This document shows, piece after piece, positions 16,942 through 26,106 of a stretch of DNA of 64,000 bases. Below the pieces are notes generated by a model. It saw only the letters and a list, made by a program, of their open reading frames with translations, did not search any database and was not told where the DNA came from. The stretch comes from CANLBN01 sp034111645 (lineage in GTDB: Bacteria; Pseudomonadota; Gammaproteobacteria; Pseudomonadales; Cellvibrionaceae), in contig JAWUWW010000055.1 in the NCBI GenBank assembly GCA_034111645.1, positions 6,213 through 70,212 on the forward strand, read 5' to 3'. Positions within the stretch are counted from its first letter, which is position 1; each line of letters starts with the position of its first letter. The position numbers were made by a program, and so were the translations under genes.

Positions 16942-19900
16942 TTAACGAAGGATCGACCAAGCTTTTCGACCCGGTGGAATATTTTGTACATTTGATATTT
17001 GATCTTGAGTGATTGAGCCATCGATATTTGTAATTCTTGTTTGCGTGCCATCTTTTGTTGTGTCAAATCCTAAACCTACAGCACCATTATTTAATACAAT
17101 GGTAGAGGAGGTCTGAGGTACACCAGCGACGGTAAAGACTGCAAAGCCAGGTGGTTTGCCCGACACGACATCTAGAGCTGTCAAAAAGCCCGGGATTTGT
17201 CCTGCATTACAAACTACTACTCCAGAAGGCACCGTTGTAATAAAAAATACCAAGGACCCAGAAATAATGGGGTTAATGACCACCCTGCCCCGATCAAATC
17301 GATCGGATGTTGGGCCACTTGGGCTCCCCGCAGGAGCAATTGCACCTGCTAAATCGATATACCAACCAAGATTACGATTAACATCTGGGCTAGCCACTGA
17401 ATTATAACCTGCAGCATTACCCGTCACTAATATATTATCCATAGTACCACTGAAGGTTCTGGCTTCAAGATCAGCTTTAGTTAAGTCATCGTTTAAGTAA
17501 TCGTTAGAAGGTGCTGTCTCCCTAATAGTATCCCATACACCATAAAAAGACTGATTATCAACGATAGCAGCATCGCCTTCGGCTACAAATTGACCGGTTC
17601 CAAATAAAACTAATATATTAGGAGAGGTGCTTGTGCTTCTTCTTGACGGATGCAGAGTAACGACTGGACGAGTCGTTATTGGCTGACGGCAGTCAGTACA
17701 AGGAGTCGCCGTTTGAGTGGCTGGAATTAATTTTGTTACAAACCAATTTGCATTATTGGTATCTTGAACATTAAACATCCACATATTGCCATGTAAGTCA
17801 CCCGCATAAATACGATCTGTTTTAAAATCGCCATTTAAATCGACTATTGTTGGTTCAGACAGGCCATTACAATCACTGCCAGTATCTGTACATAAACTAT
17901 TCATGATACTACCTACACCCGTATCTATAATTCCATCAGAACCACCTGCGCCTAGTAATGGTAGCCCTGTTTCTAAGTCGATTATAAATAATTTTCCCTT
18001 GCCATCACCGACAGAGTTATAACCATTACCAACAATCGCAACCCAACTATTATCATTCATTTTAGCTATTTGCGGAAGGCTATAGGTGTAACCTAGATCT
18101 TCATGGGTGTATTCAAAACGCACAATTTCAGCAGCTTTAGCATTAGTCGTTGAAGCGCTGGCAAAAGTGGCGCCTGGGTCAGTCACATCTAATGCATAGA
18201 TGCCGCGGCCACCATTGCGAAAGCCACCCACTAAAAAGGTGCGCCAAGCGTCAACAGTCCCTGCTCCGGCACCATCGGCATCAACAAAAACATCGCGTAT
18301 GGTAGGAGTAGCATCCACAAAAGAATCAAAGTTATAAGCAGACTGTGCAAGCTGAGGCAACTTAGCGGTTAACATGCCCGGGATATAGGCAAAAACCTCA
18401 TTACCCGAGTTGCTATTACTAGTAATAGTGGTGGTCGTTCCAGTGGTTGTGGTATCTACTCTTGCATCGAATGCATGCAGCATACCGTCATTTGCGCCGA
18501 CATAAACAATGGGTGTACGCGAGCTTTGAGCAGCTCTAAACGCACTATAAAGATTGGAACCTTCTATTTGATCAGGATAAAGTTCATCGGGTACACCTAC
18601 AAATTGTGGTGAAGAATTTACAATTGCACCTAAATAACGTTTATTGCGATCACGAAAAGCGCTCTCTACTAACCCTGGAGCCACTGGTTCACCATTTATG
18701 CCTTGCTCGTGGGTACTGTCGCCTTTTATGTAATTGACTAAAGCTCTACCGAACACATTATCGTCTGTTCCAGCCCAGTCAGAAAATGAGGTCCTCTGTG
18801 ACGTAAAAACACTTTGCTGAGACGCAGATAACTGATCAAAAGCAAACTCAACAGCAGGACCACTATTTAAGCTTGACGTTGTACTACTATTAATCGTTAC
18901 ATCCGCAATATCAATTTGCTTCGTAATAATATTACGAGTATTGGTATAGCCTGCGGCATTAACTGTTGCGGCATCTATTCCTGTAATATTATTATCGCTT
19001 AGTACTTTCTTATTAAGTAAGCCTTGAACATTAAAAATTTCATTAGCAGTATCAACAATACCCGCATTATCAAAAGTATAGGTATATACGTTTCCAGTCC
19101 AATCTGTAGAATCAAATTCAGTTTGAAACACTAAACTATTTTCTTGAATAAAACCTGAGCTAACCGATGAAGCCGCGGTGGTTTGTGTATTTCTTGCATC
19201 AATATCATCAAAAAGGTCCTTGATGGAGCTTACTAATTCTACCGGATTAGAAGAACCTAAAAATTGTCCTCGACCATTCCAAGCGGCGTGGCGCATATCA
19301 TCAATAGAGTTTGCGGGCCACGTAAAAGCTGCATCAACATCAGTTGGATCTGCAGTTAACGTACCATTAACACCAAAACCAATGGTGTAAGTTGTCATAT
19401 GTTGATGATTAATTACATCGTCAACTCCTCGCCTAATGTCTCTAATCTTAGCCTCATTTGCCAAACTAGGCGCTATATCCCGCTCTAAGTAATACATCGC
19501 CACATCAGCTGTGGTACCTGAGAATAGATCGGCAAAACTTGCACCATCAAAGGCAGTATTGCCTACCGTATCTGGACTATCGCCATCAGCATCAGCATTG
19601 CCAACTGCCGTTGTTACATCCGCAGAAGCGCGTCCAAAACCATCGGTAAATAAAATAGAGTAGTTAGCTTGGCATGTACCACCATTAGCTGCGTTTAAAA
19701 TGGGGCTACGATTATCTATCGTATTATCAGAGGTAAACGTATTAGTATTTTCGGTGGTGTGAGAAGCAGTCGCGGCGGCGGCACCAAAAAAATTAGCAGG
19801 CGCAGCTTCATCTTCTTTAAAATATCTACTCGCGTCAAGAAGCGACGCACTTAGAAGAGTTCCGCCGTCAGAGCGAGATCTTGCAATCTGATCCAGTAAC

Positions 19901-20715
19901 GCTACTTTATTTTCTCTTGCTGCTATAAGTCGATCATTATCTGCTGTCGTTCCATCCCACAAGCTAATATCGTCAATATCTCTTATTCGTATTCCATCGG
20001 CCGTATTTCCCCGTAACCCGGCTACACCAACCCTTGCCTTGCTGTCTTTAACAACGGCTAAAAGACCCGCTTTTGCCACGTTTTGACGACTACGGTAGTA
20101 GCTATACCAGTTTGCGAGATTTTGCTTGTCAACCCCTGTATCTGTGATTTGTCTATAAGTAGCCGCAACACACTCGCCAACATCATATATGCCATCGCCA
20201 TCATCATTCCATTCCGTATAACCAAAGGACTGAACACCATTGCCTAAAGGGTCTTCTAGATTCACCCATCCAGAAATTTCATAGTTAAATGAGGTAGCGG
20301 TTTCTCGCCCACGGCCATCCGTTCTATAAGGATTTATCAATGCTCTAATCGAAGATTGATTGGCAAATTCATCGCCATTATCATCTGTTCCTTTCCAGGG
20401 CGTATAGGTAATCGCAGGATTATAAGCAAGCGTATTGAAACCGAAACACAAGGCCGTATAATCAAAATCACTATCGGGTGTAAGATCGACAAAGCCAGCT
20501 CCACCACCGCCAGCACGACGCACATATTCCCACTGCATACTACCGGAGTCATCTAATAAAAATAAAATGTTAGGCTGAACGTTGGTCTTTATAGCCGCAA
20601 AAGGTTTGTTTTGTAAAGGACCAGGTGCGGCATTGACATTAAAACTGCTCATCAATACAGTAGGTACAACTGTAGAGAGTATTAACGCTGCAAGTGTTCG
20701 TGGAGTCTTTTTCAT
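16942..20715 (-). CDS. pilY1: Type IV pilus tip adhesin/assembly factor PilY1
   Basis: PilY1 is the large tip protein that primes pilus assembly with the minor pilins, controls retraction through calcium and acts as an adhesin and surface sensor. A signal peptide (about 1-29) is followed by a von Willebrand factor A domain with the MIDAS motif DDSGSM (55-60). The C-terminal half is a PilY1-type beta-propeller, including the EF-hand-like calcium loop DLNGDFKTD near residue 960, just before IYAGDLHGNMW. At 1257 residues it is slightly longer than the Pseudomonas protein. Cys residues near the C-terminus (VVCNAG) suggest disulfides in the periplasm. It starts 42 bases after pilX. Confidence 0.95.
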   Translation of the reverse strand: MKKTPRTLAALILSTVVPTVLMSSFNVNAAPGPLQNKPFAAIKTNVQPNILFLLDDSGSMQWEYVRRAGGGGAGFVDLTPDSDFDYTALCFGFNTLAYNPAITYTPWKGTDDNGDEFANQSSIRALINPYRTDGRGRETATSFNYEISGWVNLEDPLGNGVQSFGYTEWNDDGDGIYDVGECVAATYRQITDTGVDKQNLANWYSYYRSRQNVAKAGLLAVVKDSKARVGVAGLRGNTADGIRIRDIDDISLWDGTTADNDRLIAARENKVALLDQIARSRSDGGTLLSASLLDASRYFKEDEAAPANFFGAAAATASHTTENTNTFTSDNTIDNRSPILNAANGGTCQANYSILFTDGFGRASADVTTAVGNADADGDSPDTVGNTAFDGASFADLFSGTTADVAMYYLERDIAPSLANEAKIRDIRRGVDDVINHQHMTTYTIGFGVNGTLTADPTDVDAAFTWPANSIDDMRHAAWNGRGQFLGSSNPVELVSSIKDLFDDIDARNTQTTAASSVSSGFIQENSLVFQTEFDSTDWTGNVYTYTFDNAGIVDTANEIFNVQGLLNKKVLSDNNITGIDAATVNAAGYTNTRNIITKQIDIADVTINSSTTSSLNSGPAVEFAFDQLSASQQSVFTSQRTSFSDWAGTDDNVFGRALVNYIKGDSTHEQGINGEPVAPGLVESAFRDRNKRYLGAIVNSSPQFVGVPDELYPDQIEGSNLYSAFRAAQSSRTPIVYVGANDGMLHAFDARVDTTTTGTTTTITSNSNSGNEVFAYIPGMLTAKLPQLAQSAYNFDSFVDATPTIRDVFVDADGAGAGTVDAWRTFLVGGFRNGGRGIYALDVTDPGATFASASTTNAKAAEIVRFEYTHEDLGYTYSLPQIAKMNDNSWVAIVGNGYNSVGDGKGKLFIIDLETGLPLLGAGGSDGIIDTGVGSIMNSLCTDTGSDCNGLSEPTIVDLNGDFKTDRIYAGDLHGNMWMFNVQDTNNANWFVTKLIPATQTATPCTDCRQPITTRPVVTLHPSRRSTSTSPNILVLFGTGQFVAEGDAAIVDNQSFYGVWDTIRETAPSNDYLNDDLTKADLEARTFSGTMDNILVTGNAAGYNSVASPDVNRNLGWYIDLAGAIAPAGSPSGPTSDRFDRGRVVINPIISGSLVFFITTVPSGVVVCNAGQIPGFLTALDVVSGKPPGFAVFTVAGVPQTSSTIVLNNGAVGLGFDTTKDGTQTRITNIDGSITQDQISNVQNIPPGRKAWSILR

Positions 20716-20757
20716 AGTTCACCTCGGCTATTGGCCGTATCTCGATCTATCATGTAA

Positions 20758-21405
20758 TTACTTATCAGTAGAGTAAATACTTTGTAGTACTGAATAAATT
20801 CTGTCGTTTTGACCGTACCCTATTGCGGTAACACGAAAGGCATGAGGTATTTGGGGAATATCTTCAGAGACCTCGACACTGACATCTATGTTTAACGCAG
20901 GCTGATTTAGGGGCAACAAACCAATGTATTCGATCATGTAGCGCGGTGGAGTTTGAGTGCGTCCCGCCGCTGAAATTTTTGCTGCCGCAGTTGCCGCTTG
21001 TGAAAATGCAGGGGTAGTCGTCCAAGAACTTGCATCGGTCACCACAAAAGCATTAGGCAGGAGCTCTAGATCAAAGCCACTAGTCTTTACTGCTACTCGC
21101 AACTCATCACCGGCTGGATTAAATGCTGTGGCTATAGCAGGCCCAACATTGCCAACAGTGCCAAACAGTGCCTCTAATCTAGCCTCCGCCTCGCGCAGAC
21201 CAGACTCTGCATTTTGGCGAGCTAATGATGACTGCCTGGAATTGCTAGCCATACGCTCTTGCAATAACGACCCCGTCGACAAAGTCACACCAATCACTGT
21301 AAGCGCGAGCAGCATAATCAGCGATACAACTAAAATAACGCCTTGTTGTCGCCGATAAGCACGTTTAAAAATAGTAAGTTTGTTACTTGTCATTTTTTTA
21401 CCCAT
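20758..21405 (-). CDS. pilX: Type IV minor pilin PilX
   Basis: PilX is a minor pilin of the priming complex, related to GspK of type II secretion. The leader ends in RRQQG and the mature protein opens VILVVSLIMLLALTVIGVTLS. As is usual in PilX/GspK-type minor pilins, position 5 is not Glu. The next stretch, ERMASNSRQSSLARQNAESGL, with RxxA..AE.GLR, is the typical PilX N-terminal signature. The globular part of 215 residues has no other motif. Between pilW (66 bases upstream) and pilY1. Confidence 0.9.
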   Translation of the reverse strand: MGKKMTSNKLTIFKRAYRRQQGVILVVSLIMLLALTVIGVTLSTGSLLQERMASNSRQSSLARQNAESGLREAEARLEALFGTVGNVGPAIATAFNPAGDELRVAVKTSGFDLELLPNAFVVTDASSWTTTPAFSQAATAAAKISAAGRTQTPPRYMIEYIGLLPLNQPALNIDVSVEVSEDIPQIPHAFRVTAIGYGQNDRIYSVLQSIYSTDK

Positions 21406-21471
21406 AAATCATCAGCTACTTTTAAGAGGCCAATCTCTATGCCTTTAGGTTTTATTATCACGCCTGTTTTA

Positions 21472-22545
21472 TTACAGGCGATTAAACAAATTAAAGGTGC
21501 GAGAGTAGGTTTTTACGATTAATCCACCTGCAGTTTGATCTATATTATTGCCAACGGTATTGACGTTATCGATAGAGTTAAAAGCCATTGTGACTCTCAT
21601 TCGATCGACTAATGCAGTTTGTGCAGCATTAGGGGCATCAGCAAAACGTAAATTACCGGCATTATCAGTCCAGCCGTATTGTACTTGAATATCATGAACT
21701 CCCTGAGCGAGTTCCTGTCTAGTACCAGATGCATCGGCTCTAAAGAGCGCACAATTCTCTTGACCTAAGGCAGGTGGCGCTGGAGCACTTATACAGGCTG
21801 TAGCTGCAGCTGCTGACGTACCAACAGAGTACTCGTACGCGCCCGTTTTACCGCCATACAAATAAAATGGCGACACCACATTAGCCGCAGAAGCCGCAGT
21901 ATTAAGAATAAAAGACGATATATTTTTATCAAAGCCTGCAGCGTGAGAGATAACACCACTACCAGGATTGACTGTGACGGAAAAAATAGCACCCTGAAAA
22001 CAATTACTCACTGCAACAATGTCGCCAACAGCTAGCAAGGCAGCATCGGCAGCAGAGACAGTCACACTACTCGCAGCAATATCAACAACATCGAGCCGAA
22101 TCGCATTATCGACATAGCCTATACTCAATTCATCAGTGCCTGGCGCTCTGGCATTTGCGGGGGCAGGAGCTGTTCCAGCATCAGGTGCATTACTGATACG
22201 AACAGGCGTTAAAAAATCGAAGGGGTCGCCAGTAAGCGTACCCACCTCAGATACAATCGGTACATTAGCAGAATAGCTAGCCCCTGCTACTGACGAGCTT
22301 ATACAACCTAAGTTACCAGATTGTGAAATATCATCGGCAATCCGAGAAAAAACAAAACGTACATTCTCTTGAATTCTTGATGAGCCACTAACAGCTACCG
22401 CATTTTGGCTAGAGGTGCTAAAGAGTTGTAACACGCCGCCCATAATAAACAGACCGATTAACATAGAAACTAATAGCTCTATTAAACCGATACCCGATTG
22501 CTTGGCTAAATTTAGGCATTGTCTTGTTGTTATGAATTGATTCAT
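21472..22545 (-). CDS. pilW: Type IV minor pilin PilW
   Basis: PilW is a minor pilin of the priming complex, related to GspJ. The leader ends in AKQSG and the mature protein begins IGLIELLVSMLIGLFIMGG, with Glu5 present, followed by S-R-I-Q-E-N-V-R-F, the expected amphipathic helix. The long globular domain (357 residues in all) is typical of PilW. Its start overlaps the pilV stop by four bases (ATGA), indicating translational coupling. Confidence 0.92.
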   Translation of the reverse strand: MNQFITTRQCLNLAKQSGIGLIELLVSMLIGLFIMGGVLQLFSTSSQNAVAVSGSSRIQENVRFVFSRIADDISQSGNLGCISSSVAGASYSANVPIVSEVGTLTGDPFDFLTPVRISNAPDAGTAPAPANARAPGTDELSIGYVDNAIRLDVVDIAASSVTVSAADAALLAVGDIVAVSNCFQGAIFSVTVNPGSGVISHAAGFDKNISSFILNTAASAANVVSPFYLYGGKTGAYEYSVGTSAAAATACISAPAPPALGQENCALFRADASGTRQELAQGVHDIQVQYGWTDNAGNLRFADAPNAAQTALVDRMRVTMAFNSIDNVNTVGNNIDQTAGGLIVKTYSRTFNLFNRL

Positions 22546-23156
22546 GGAAGTCTAACCTCCATCTGAAAACAGTTATTTAAAGTACAAGTAGCATCAGTAG
22601 CATCTTCAATAACCCGGTCTTGATCCCACATCACTTGAACTCGATAAAAAGCAGGTACTGCACCCGCTGCTGCAGTCCATAAAACCAAACCTCGACCACT
22701 AGGGAGCGACGAATCTCTGATTATTCTGAGCCATTCGTTTTGATTATAAGCTTTTGCTGCTGCCGGAGCGCAGCCTGCAGCGCTCGTGGGATCACAGGCT
22801 GCAGCATTAGGCAAATCACTTTTTTCAACGTCGATGTCGCCGTAGCTGCCTGTTCTTATATCGGCATTTGCAAGTGGTGAACTGGCAACACTGGTCGTTG
22901 CAATAATTCTATCTGCCATGTCTTGTGCAATTAATTGGGCTTCGGTCACAAAGTTTGCACGTTGATTGCCATTAAGGCCATTTGCTTGAAGGCTTAACAT
23001 GCCTAACAAACCGACCCCTAAAATCAATAGCGACACCATCACCTCGATCAAGCCAGAACCTCTATGAGATGCTTTCAAAGACCTACTTTGACATATTGAG
23101 GTCGGCGAGAGCTCAACTGAACTTAGCGACTTTTTATTTTTTAAATTGTTCATCAT
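22542..23156 (-). CDS. pilV: Type IV minor pilin PilV
   Basis: PilV is a minor pilin related to GspI. After a long leader (about 32 residues with the chosen start) comes the cleavage site HRG followed by SGLIEVMVSLLILGVGLLG, with Glu5 present, and the typical A-Q-D-M-A-D-R-I segment. Cys residues at the end (CTLNNCFQM) are usual in PilV. I prefer the ATG at 23156, which lies after the fimU stop; the longest frame (23198) would overlap fimU by 23 bases and gives an even longer leader. The pilW start overlaps its stop. Confidence 0.9.
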   Translation of the reverse strand: MMNNLKNKKSLSSVELSPTSICQSRSLKASHRGSGLIEVMVSLLILGVGLLGMLSLQANGLNGNQRANFVTEAQLIAQDMADRIIATTSVASSPLANADIRTGSYGDIDVEKSDLPNAAACDPTSAAGCAPAAAKAYNQNEWLRIIRDSSLPSGRGLVLWTAAAGAVPAFYRVQVMWDQDRVIEDATDATCTLNNCFQMEVRLP

Positions 23157-23175
23157 AAATAAACTCAAAATACGC

Positions 23176-23670
23176 TTAATTAATAGAGGTATAACCATTA
23201 GCCGAGATGCTAATTACTGCCGCATTTGTTGAGGCTGCTGTCGAGTCAACGGTAAGACTCACAACTGCATTTGCTCTATTTTCACCTAACTCGTTAAAAC
23301 CAACGCAATTAGCTCCAGTGATAGTGACATTATCTGCAGTAATATCGACCTGCCTGAGAATCTCTTCGCCTCCATCTAGGGCGCAATCAGCATCTGTATC
23401 TAGAAAAACATTCCAACCTATTTGACCGCCACCTATTGCCGCAACTGATACATTGTCGACCCTCGCAACCGCCTCGCCTCGAGCATATGCTAGCGAGTTA
23501 GCTAACTTTTCGGCACCTGCATTAAGAGTGACGTTACCTAATAAGCCCTGTAGACCAGGTATCCCAACCGCAAAAACAACGCCTATAATAAATACCGTGA
23601 CAATTAGCTCTATTAAGGTAAAACCTTTAAGCTTTTTAATTTGCCGATCACGTGTTGTTTGAGTGCACAT
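23176..23670 (-). CDS. fimU: Type IV minor pilin FimU (GspH family)
   Basis: FimU is the GspH-like minor pilin that opens the priming operon. The leader ends in KKLKG and the mature protein begins FTLIELIVTVFIIGVVFAVGIPG, with Glu5 present. The 164 residues fit the family, and two Cys (about residues 92 and 120) may pair. Unlike the FimT at 15.5 kb, the C-terminus (SISANGYTSIN) has no GRxR motif, which fits a structural rather than DNA-binding role. It is the first gene of the minus-strand pilin operon, so the promoter should lie in 23671-23976. Confidence 0.88.
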   Translation of the reverse strand: MCTQTTRDRQIKKLKGFTLIELIVTVFIIGVVFAVGIPGLQGLLGNVTLNAGAEKLANSLAYARGEAVARVDNVSVAAIGGGQIGWNVFLDTDADCALDGGEEILRQVDITADNVTITGANCVGFNELGENRANAVVSLTVDSTAASTNAAVISISANGYTSIN

Positions 23671-23976
23671 ATAAAATTCTCTTTTGATGAAAACATTATA
23701 ACTGCCAATAAACCAAGCTCCACCTATTGCTAGATGAATGGTTGATTTTTAGAGATTAGAAGGCTGAGAGATAAGGTTAATGGTAGGTACGTCACATTTT
23801 TAATCGGCGACAAGACACAATTCACCACTGAAAACTGCTAAATTTACATCTTATTTTGATAGCGATCTGATGACTTTTTTGACGAAAATGATGAAAAATT
23901 GCTATGGAATATTAATACCTGCGATTAACACTAGAATTATGAATCGCGAGATAAATTTAATCATTTGTAGATATTT
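23671..23976. other. fimU-operon promoter region and ispH 3' flank
   Basis: This 306-base AT-rich gap lies between the start of fimU and the end of ispH, both on the minus strand. It should hold the operon promoter. I looked for a -24/-12 sigma-54 promoter (TGGCAC-N5-TTGC) on the minus strand and did not find one. No other feature recognised. Confidence 0.5.
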
Positions 23977-24924
23977 TTAGCGACGCAGCTCTTTTGGCAA
24001 TGAAAAACTAATGTTTTCTGGCTCGCCATGTATTTCTTGCGGCTCTTCTGCTCCGAGGGCTTTAAGGGTATCTATCACCTCTTTGACTAATATTTCAGGG
24101 GCAGATGCGCCCGCTGTAACACCAATGGCGCGTTTACCCTCTAACCACTGCGCTTTTACTTGCGATGCATTATCGACAAGATATGCCTCTGCGCCGCAAC
24201 GCTGGGCTAGCTCGCGCAAACGATTTGAGTTTGAGCTATTGGGCGAACCGACCACCAACACTAAATCACACTCTAATGCTAGTTGCTTGACGGCATCTTG
24301 GCGGTTTTGCGTGGCATAGCAGATATCGTCTGTTTTAGGGCCTTGGATTTCGGGGAATTTTGCACGCAAGGCGGCTATTACCTTAGCGGTATCATCCATA
24401 GATAACGTCGTCTGAGTCACATAAAACAATAACTCTGGGTTTTTCACTTGCAGGCTAGCGACATCGAGCTCGCTCTCTACCAAATAGATATGTCCACCCG
24501 AATCAGAATTATACTGCCCCATGGTACCCTCGACCTCTGGGTGCCCCTGATGACCAATCAGAATACATTCTGAAGCACTACTGCTATAGCGCGTAACTTC
24601 TAAATGCACTTTTGTTACTAATGGGCAAGTCGCATCAAAAACTTTTAACTCGCGCTCGCTCGCATTTTTTTTAACCGCTTTTGAGACCCCATGAGCGCTA
24701 AAAATAACGATCTTATCATCGGGCACTTCATCTAATTCATCGACAAAAATAGCGCCGCGTTCACGCAGACTATCGACCACAAATTTATTATGTACAACCT
24801 CATGACGAACATAGATAGGGGGGCCATATATATCAAGCGCACGGTTGACAATATCGATAGCACGATCAACACCCGCACAAAAACCTCTTGGATTAGCTAA
24901 CTTAATTTGTGCGCCCATGGACAT
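23977..24924 (-). CDS. ispH: 4-hydroxy-3-methylbut-2-enyl diphosphate reductase IspH (LytB)
   Basis: IspH catalyses the last step of the MEP isoprenoid pathway, reducing HMBPP to IPP and DMAPP with an iron-sulfur cluster. The three conserved Cys ligands are visible: Cys16 (NPRGFCAGV), Cys100 (DATCPLVTKVH) and Cys202 (DDICYATQNRQ). The 315 residues are the normal length. The substrate-binding GHxxHPE stretch appears as GHQGHPEVEGT. It is the last gene of the ribF-ileS-lspA-fkpB-ispH series, 67 bases after fkpB, an order conserved across gammaproteobacteria. Confidence 0.98.
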   Translation of the reverse strand: MSMGAQIKLANPRGFCAGVDRAIDIVNRALDIYGPPIYVRHEVVHNKFVVDSLRERGAIFVDELDEVPDDKIVIFSAHGVSKAVKKNASERELKVFDATCPLVTKVHLEVTRYSSSASECILIGHQGHPEVEGTMGQYNSDSGGHIYLVESELDVASLQVKNPELLFYVTQTTLSMDDTAKVIAALRAKFPEIQGPKTDDICYATQNRQDAVKQLALECDLVLVVGSPNSSNSNRLRELAQRCGAEAYLVDNASQVKAQWLEGKRAIGVTAGASAPEILVKEVIDTLKALGAEEPQEIHGEPENISFSLPKELRR

Positions 24925-24991
24925 TCTCGATAACTTTTTTAGATCAATTTTTACGTTGTTAAATTAACTAACGTCAATTGATGATTTGATA

Positions 24992-25441
24992 TTAATGCGT
25001 AACAGATGGGTCTACCGACAGAATCTGAACTTCAAACTCTATCTCTTTTCCGGCCAACGGATGGTTAAAATCCACCGTCACTATAGCATCATCAAAGCTT
25101 GCAACCACGCCCGGTAACTCTGCATTTTGCGCATCGGCAAAGGACAACATTAAACCCTCTTCAAGCTCTAGATCATCGTTAAACTGATCACGTTTAAAGG
25201 TTTGAATATTACTCGGATTTGCCTGCCCAAAGCCGTCTTCAGGCCTTATAGTAAATACTTTCCGCACGCCCGCTGGCAATCCTAACAGAGCTTTTTCGAA
25301 ACCTTCTAATAAGTTGCCGTCTCCTACTACAAACTGAGCAGGCTCTTGGTCAAAATTAGAATCAATAAGATGCCCATTTTTTAGCGACAGCGAAAAATGT
25401 AAGGTGACCTGTGTACCTTCACCAATTACTAATGCAGTCAT
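24992..25441 (-). CDS. fkpB: FKBP-type peptidyl-prolyl isomerase FkpB (SlpA)
   Basis: This small cytoplasmic prolyl isomerase/chaperone of 149 residues belongs to the SlyD/SlpA subgroup: a split FKBP domain with an inserted IF (flap) domain (about 70-125). Typical stretches are V-T-L-H-F-S-L, G-D-G-N-L-L-E-G-F-E-K-A-L-L-G and V-D-F-N-H-P-L-A-G. It lacks the His-rich metal-binding tail of SlyD, so FkpB is the better name. It lies between lspA (60 bases) and ispH (67 bases) on the same strand, as in E. coli. Confidence 0.95.
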   Translation of the reverse strand: MTALVIGEGTQVTLHFSLSLKNGHLIDSNFDQEPAQFVVGDGNLLEGFEKALLGLPAGVRKVFTIRPEDGFGQANPSNIQTFKRDQFNDDLELEEGLMLSFADAQNAELPGVVASFDDAIVTVDFNHPLAGKEIEFEVQILSVDPSVTH

Positions 25442-25501
25442 TATGTCCTCTTTTTTTAGATATTCATTAACTATTAAAAATTTACTTATCTTTTATGTGA
25501 A

Positions 25502-26104
25502 CTATCTTTTCTCAGCAGATTTTTTTTTACTATTTTTCTCAGTATGTTTTTTTTCACTATCTTTAGTCAAAAAAGTATCGACTAACAATGTCGATACGCC
25601 TAATAAAATACAAGCATCGGCTATGTTAAATGCGGGCCAATGGCAACTTTGCAAGTCTTGGCGGGCATAAAATAATGGCAAGCATGACTGACTTGCTGGA
25701 TAAAACCAATCTATAAAATCAACCACATAACCCAATAAAATACGATCATACAGATTACCGAGAGCACCCCCTAAAACAAGCGTTAAGGCAATTAGCTCTA
25801 GCCTTTTTGTACGCTCAAGCCGAATCATCCAGACCACCAGAAGAGTGCTAACTGCAATAGCCACAATGGTAAAAAACCAACGCTGCCAACCACCTGCATC
25901 ATTTAAAAAGCTAAAAGCGGCGCCATAGTTATATAACAAAGTAAAATTAAAAAATGGCAAAAAATCGTTGGGCTCTGCATAGTGTAAACTCGATACAGCC
26001 CAGTTTTTTGTAATTTGATCGAGCACAAATATAACTGCCACCACCAAAAAATAGGGGCTTTTTTGTTTAATATTAACTTGCTTCATAAGATTCATCATTA
26101 TCAA
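25502..26104 (-). CDS. lspA: Lipoprotein signal peptidase LspA (signal peptidase II)
   Basis: LspA is the aspartyl protease of the inner membrane that removes signal peptides from prolipoproteins such as BamD. Four membrane segments are visible. The catalytic Asp pair lies in GYVVDFID and FNIADACI. Between them is an insertion: about 26 residues separate VVDFID from the FNIAD motif, against roughly 10 in E. coli as I recall, and the extra piece holds two Cys (SQSCLPL and LQSCHWP). The C-terminus is a Lys-rich tail (about 22 residues). The gene starts 2 bases after ileS ends, a tight operon. Confidence 0.96.
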   Translation of the reverse strand: MIMMNLMKQVNIKQKSPYFLVVAVIFVLDQITKNWAVSSLHYAEPNDFLPFFNFTLLYNYGAAFSFLNDAGGWQRWFFTIVAIAVSTLLVVWMIRLERTKRLELIALTLVLGGALGNLYDRILLGYVVDFIDWFYPASQSCLPLFYARQDLQSCHWPAFNIADACILLGVSTLLVDTFLTKDSEKKHTEKNSKKKSAEKR

Positions 26105-26106
26105 GA

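Noticed and set aside
23671..23976. Expected PilR/sigma-54 promoter of the minor pilin operon
   Set aside because: No TGGCAC-N5-TTGC on the minus strand was found by eye; in Pseudomonas this operon is not primarily a PilR target either.
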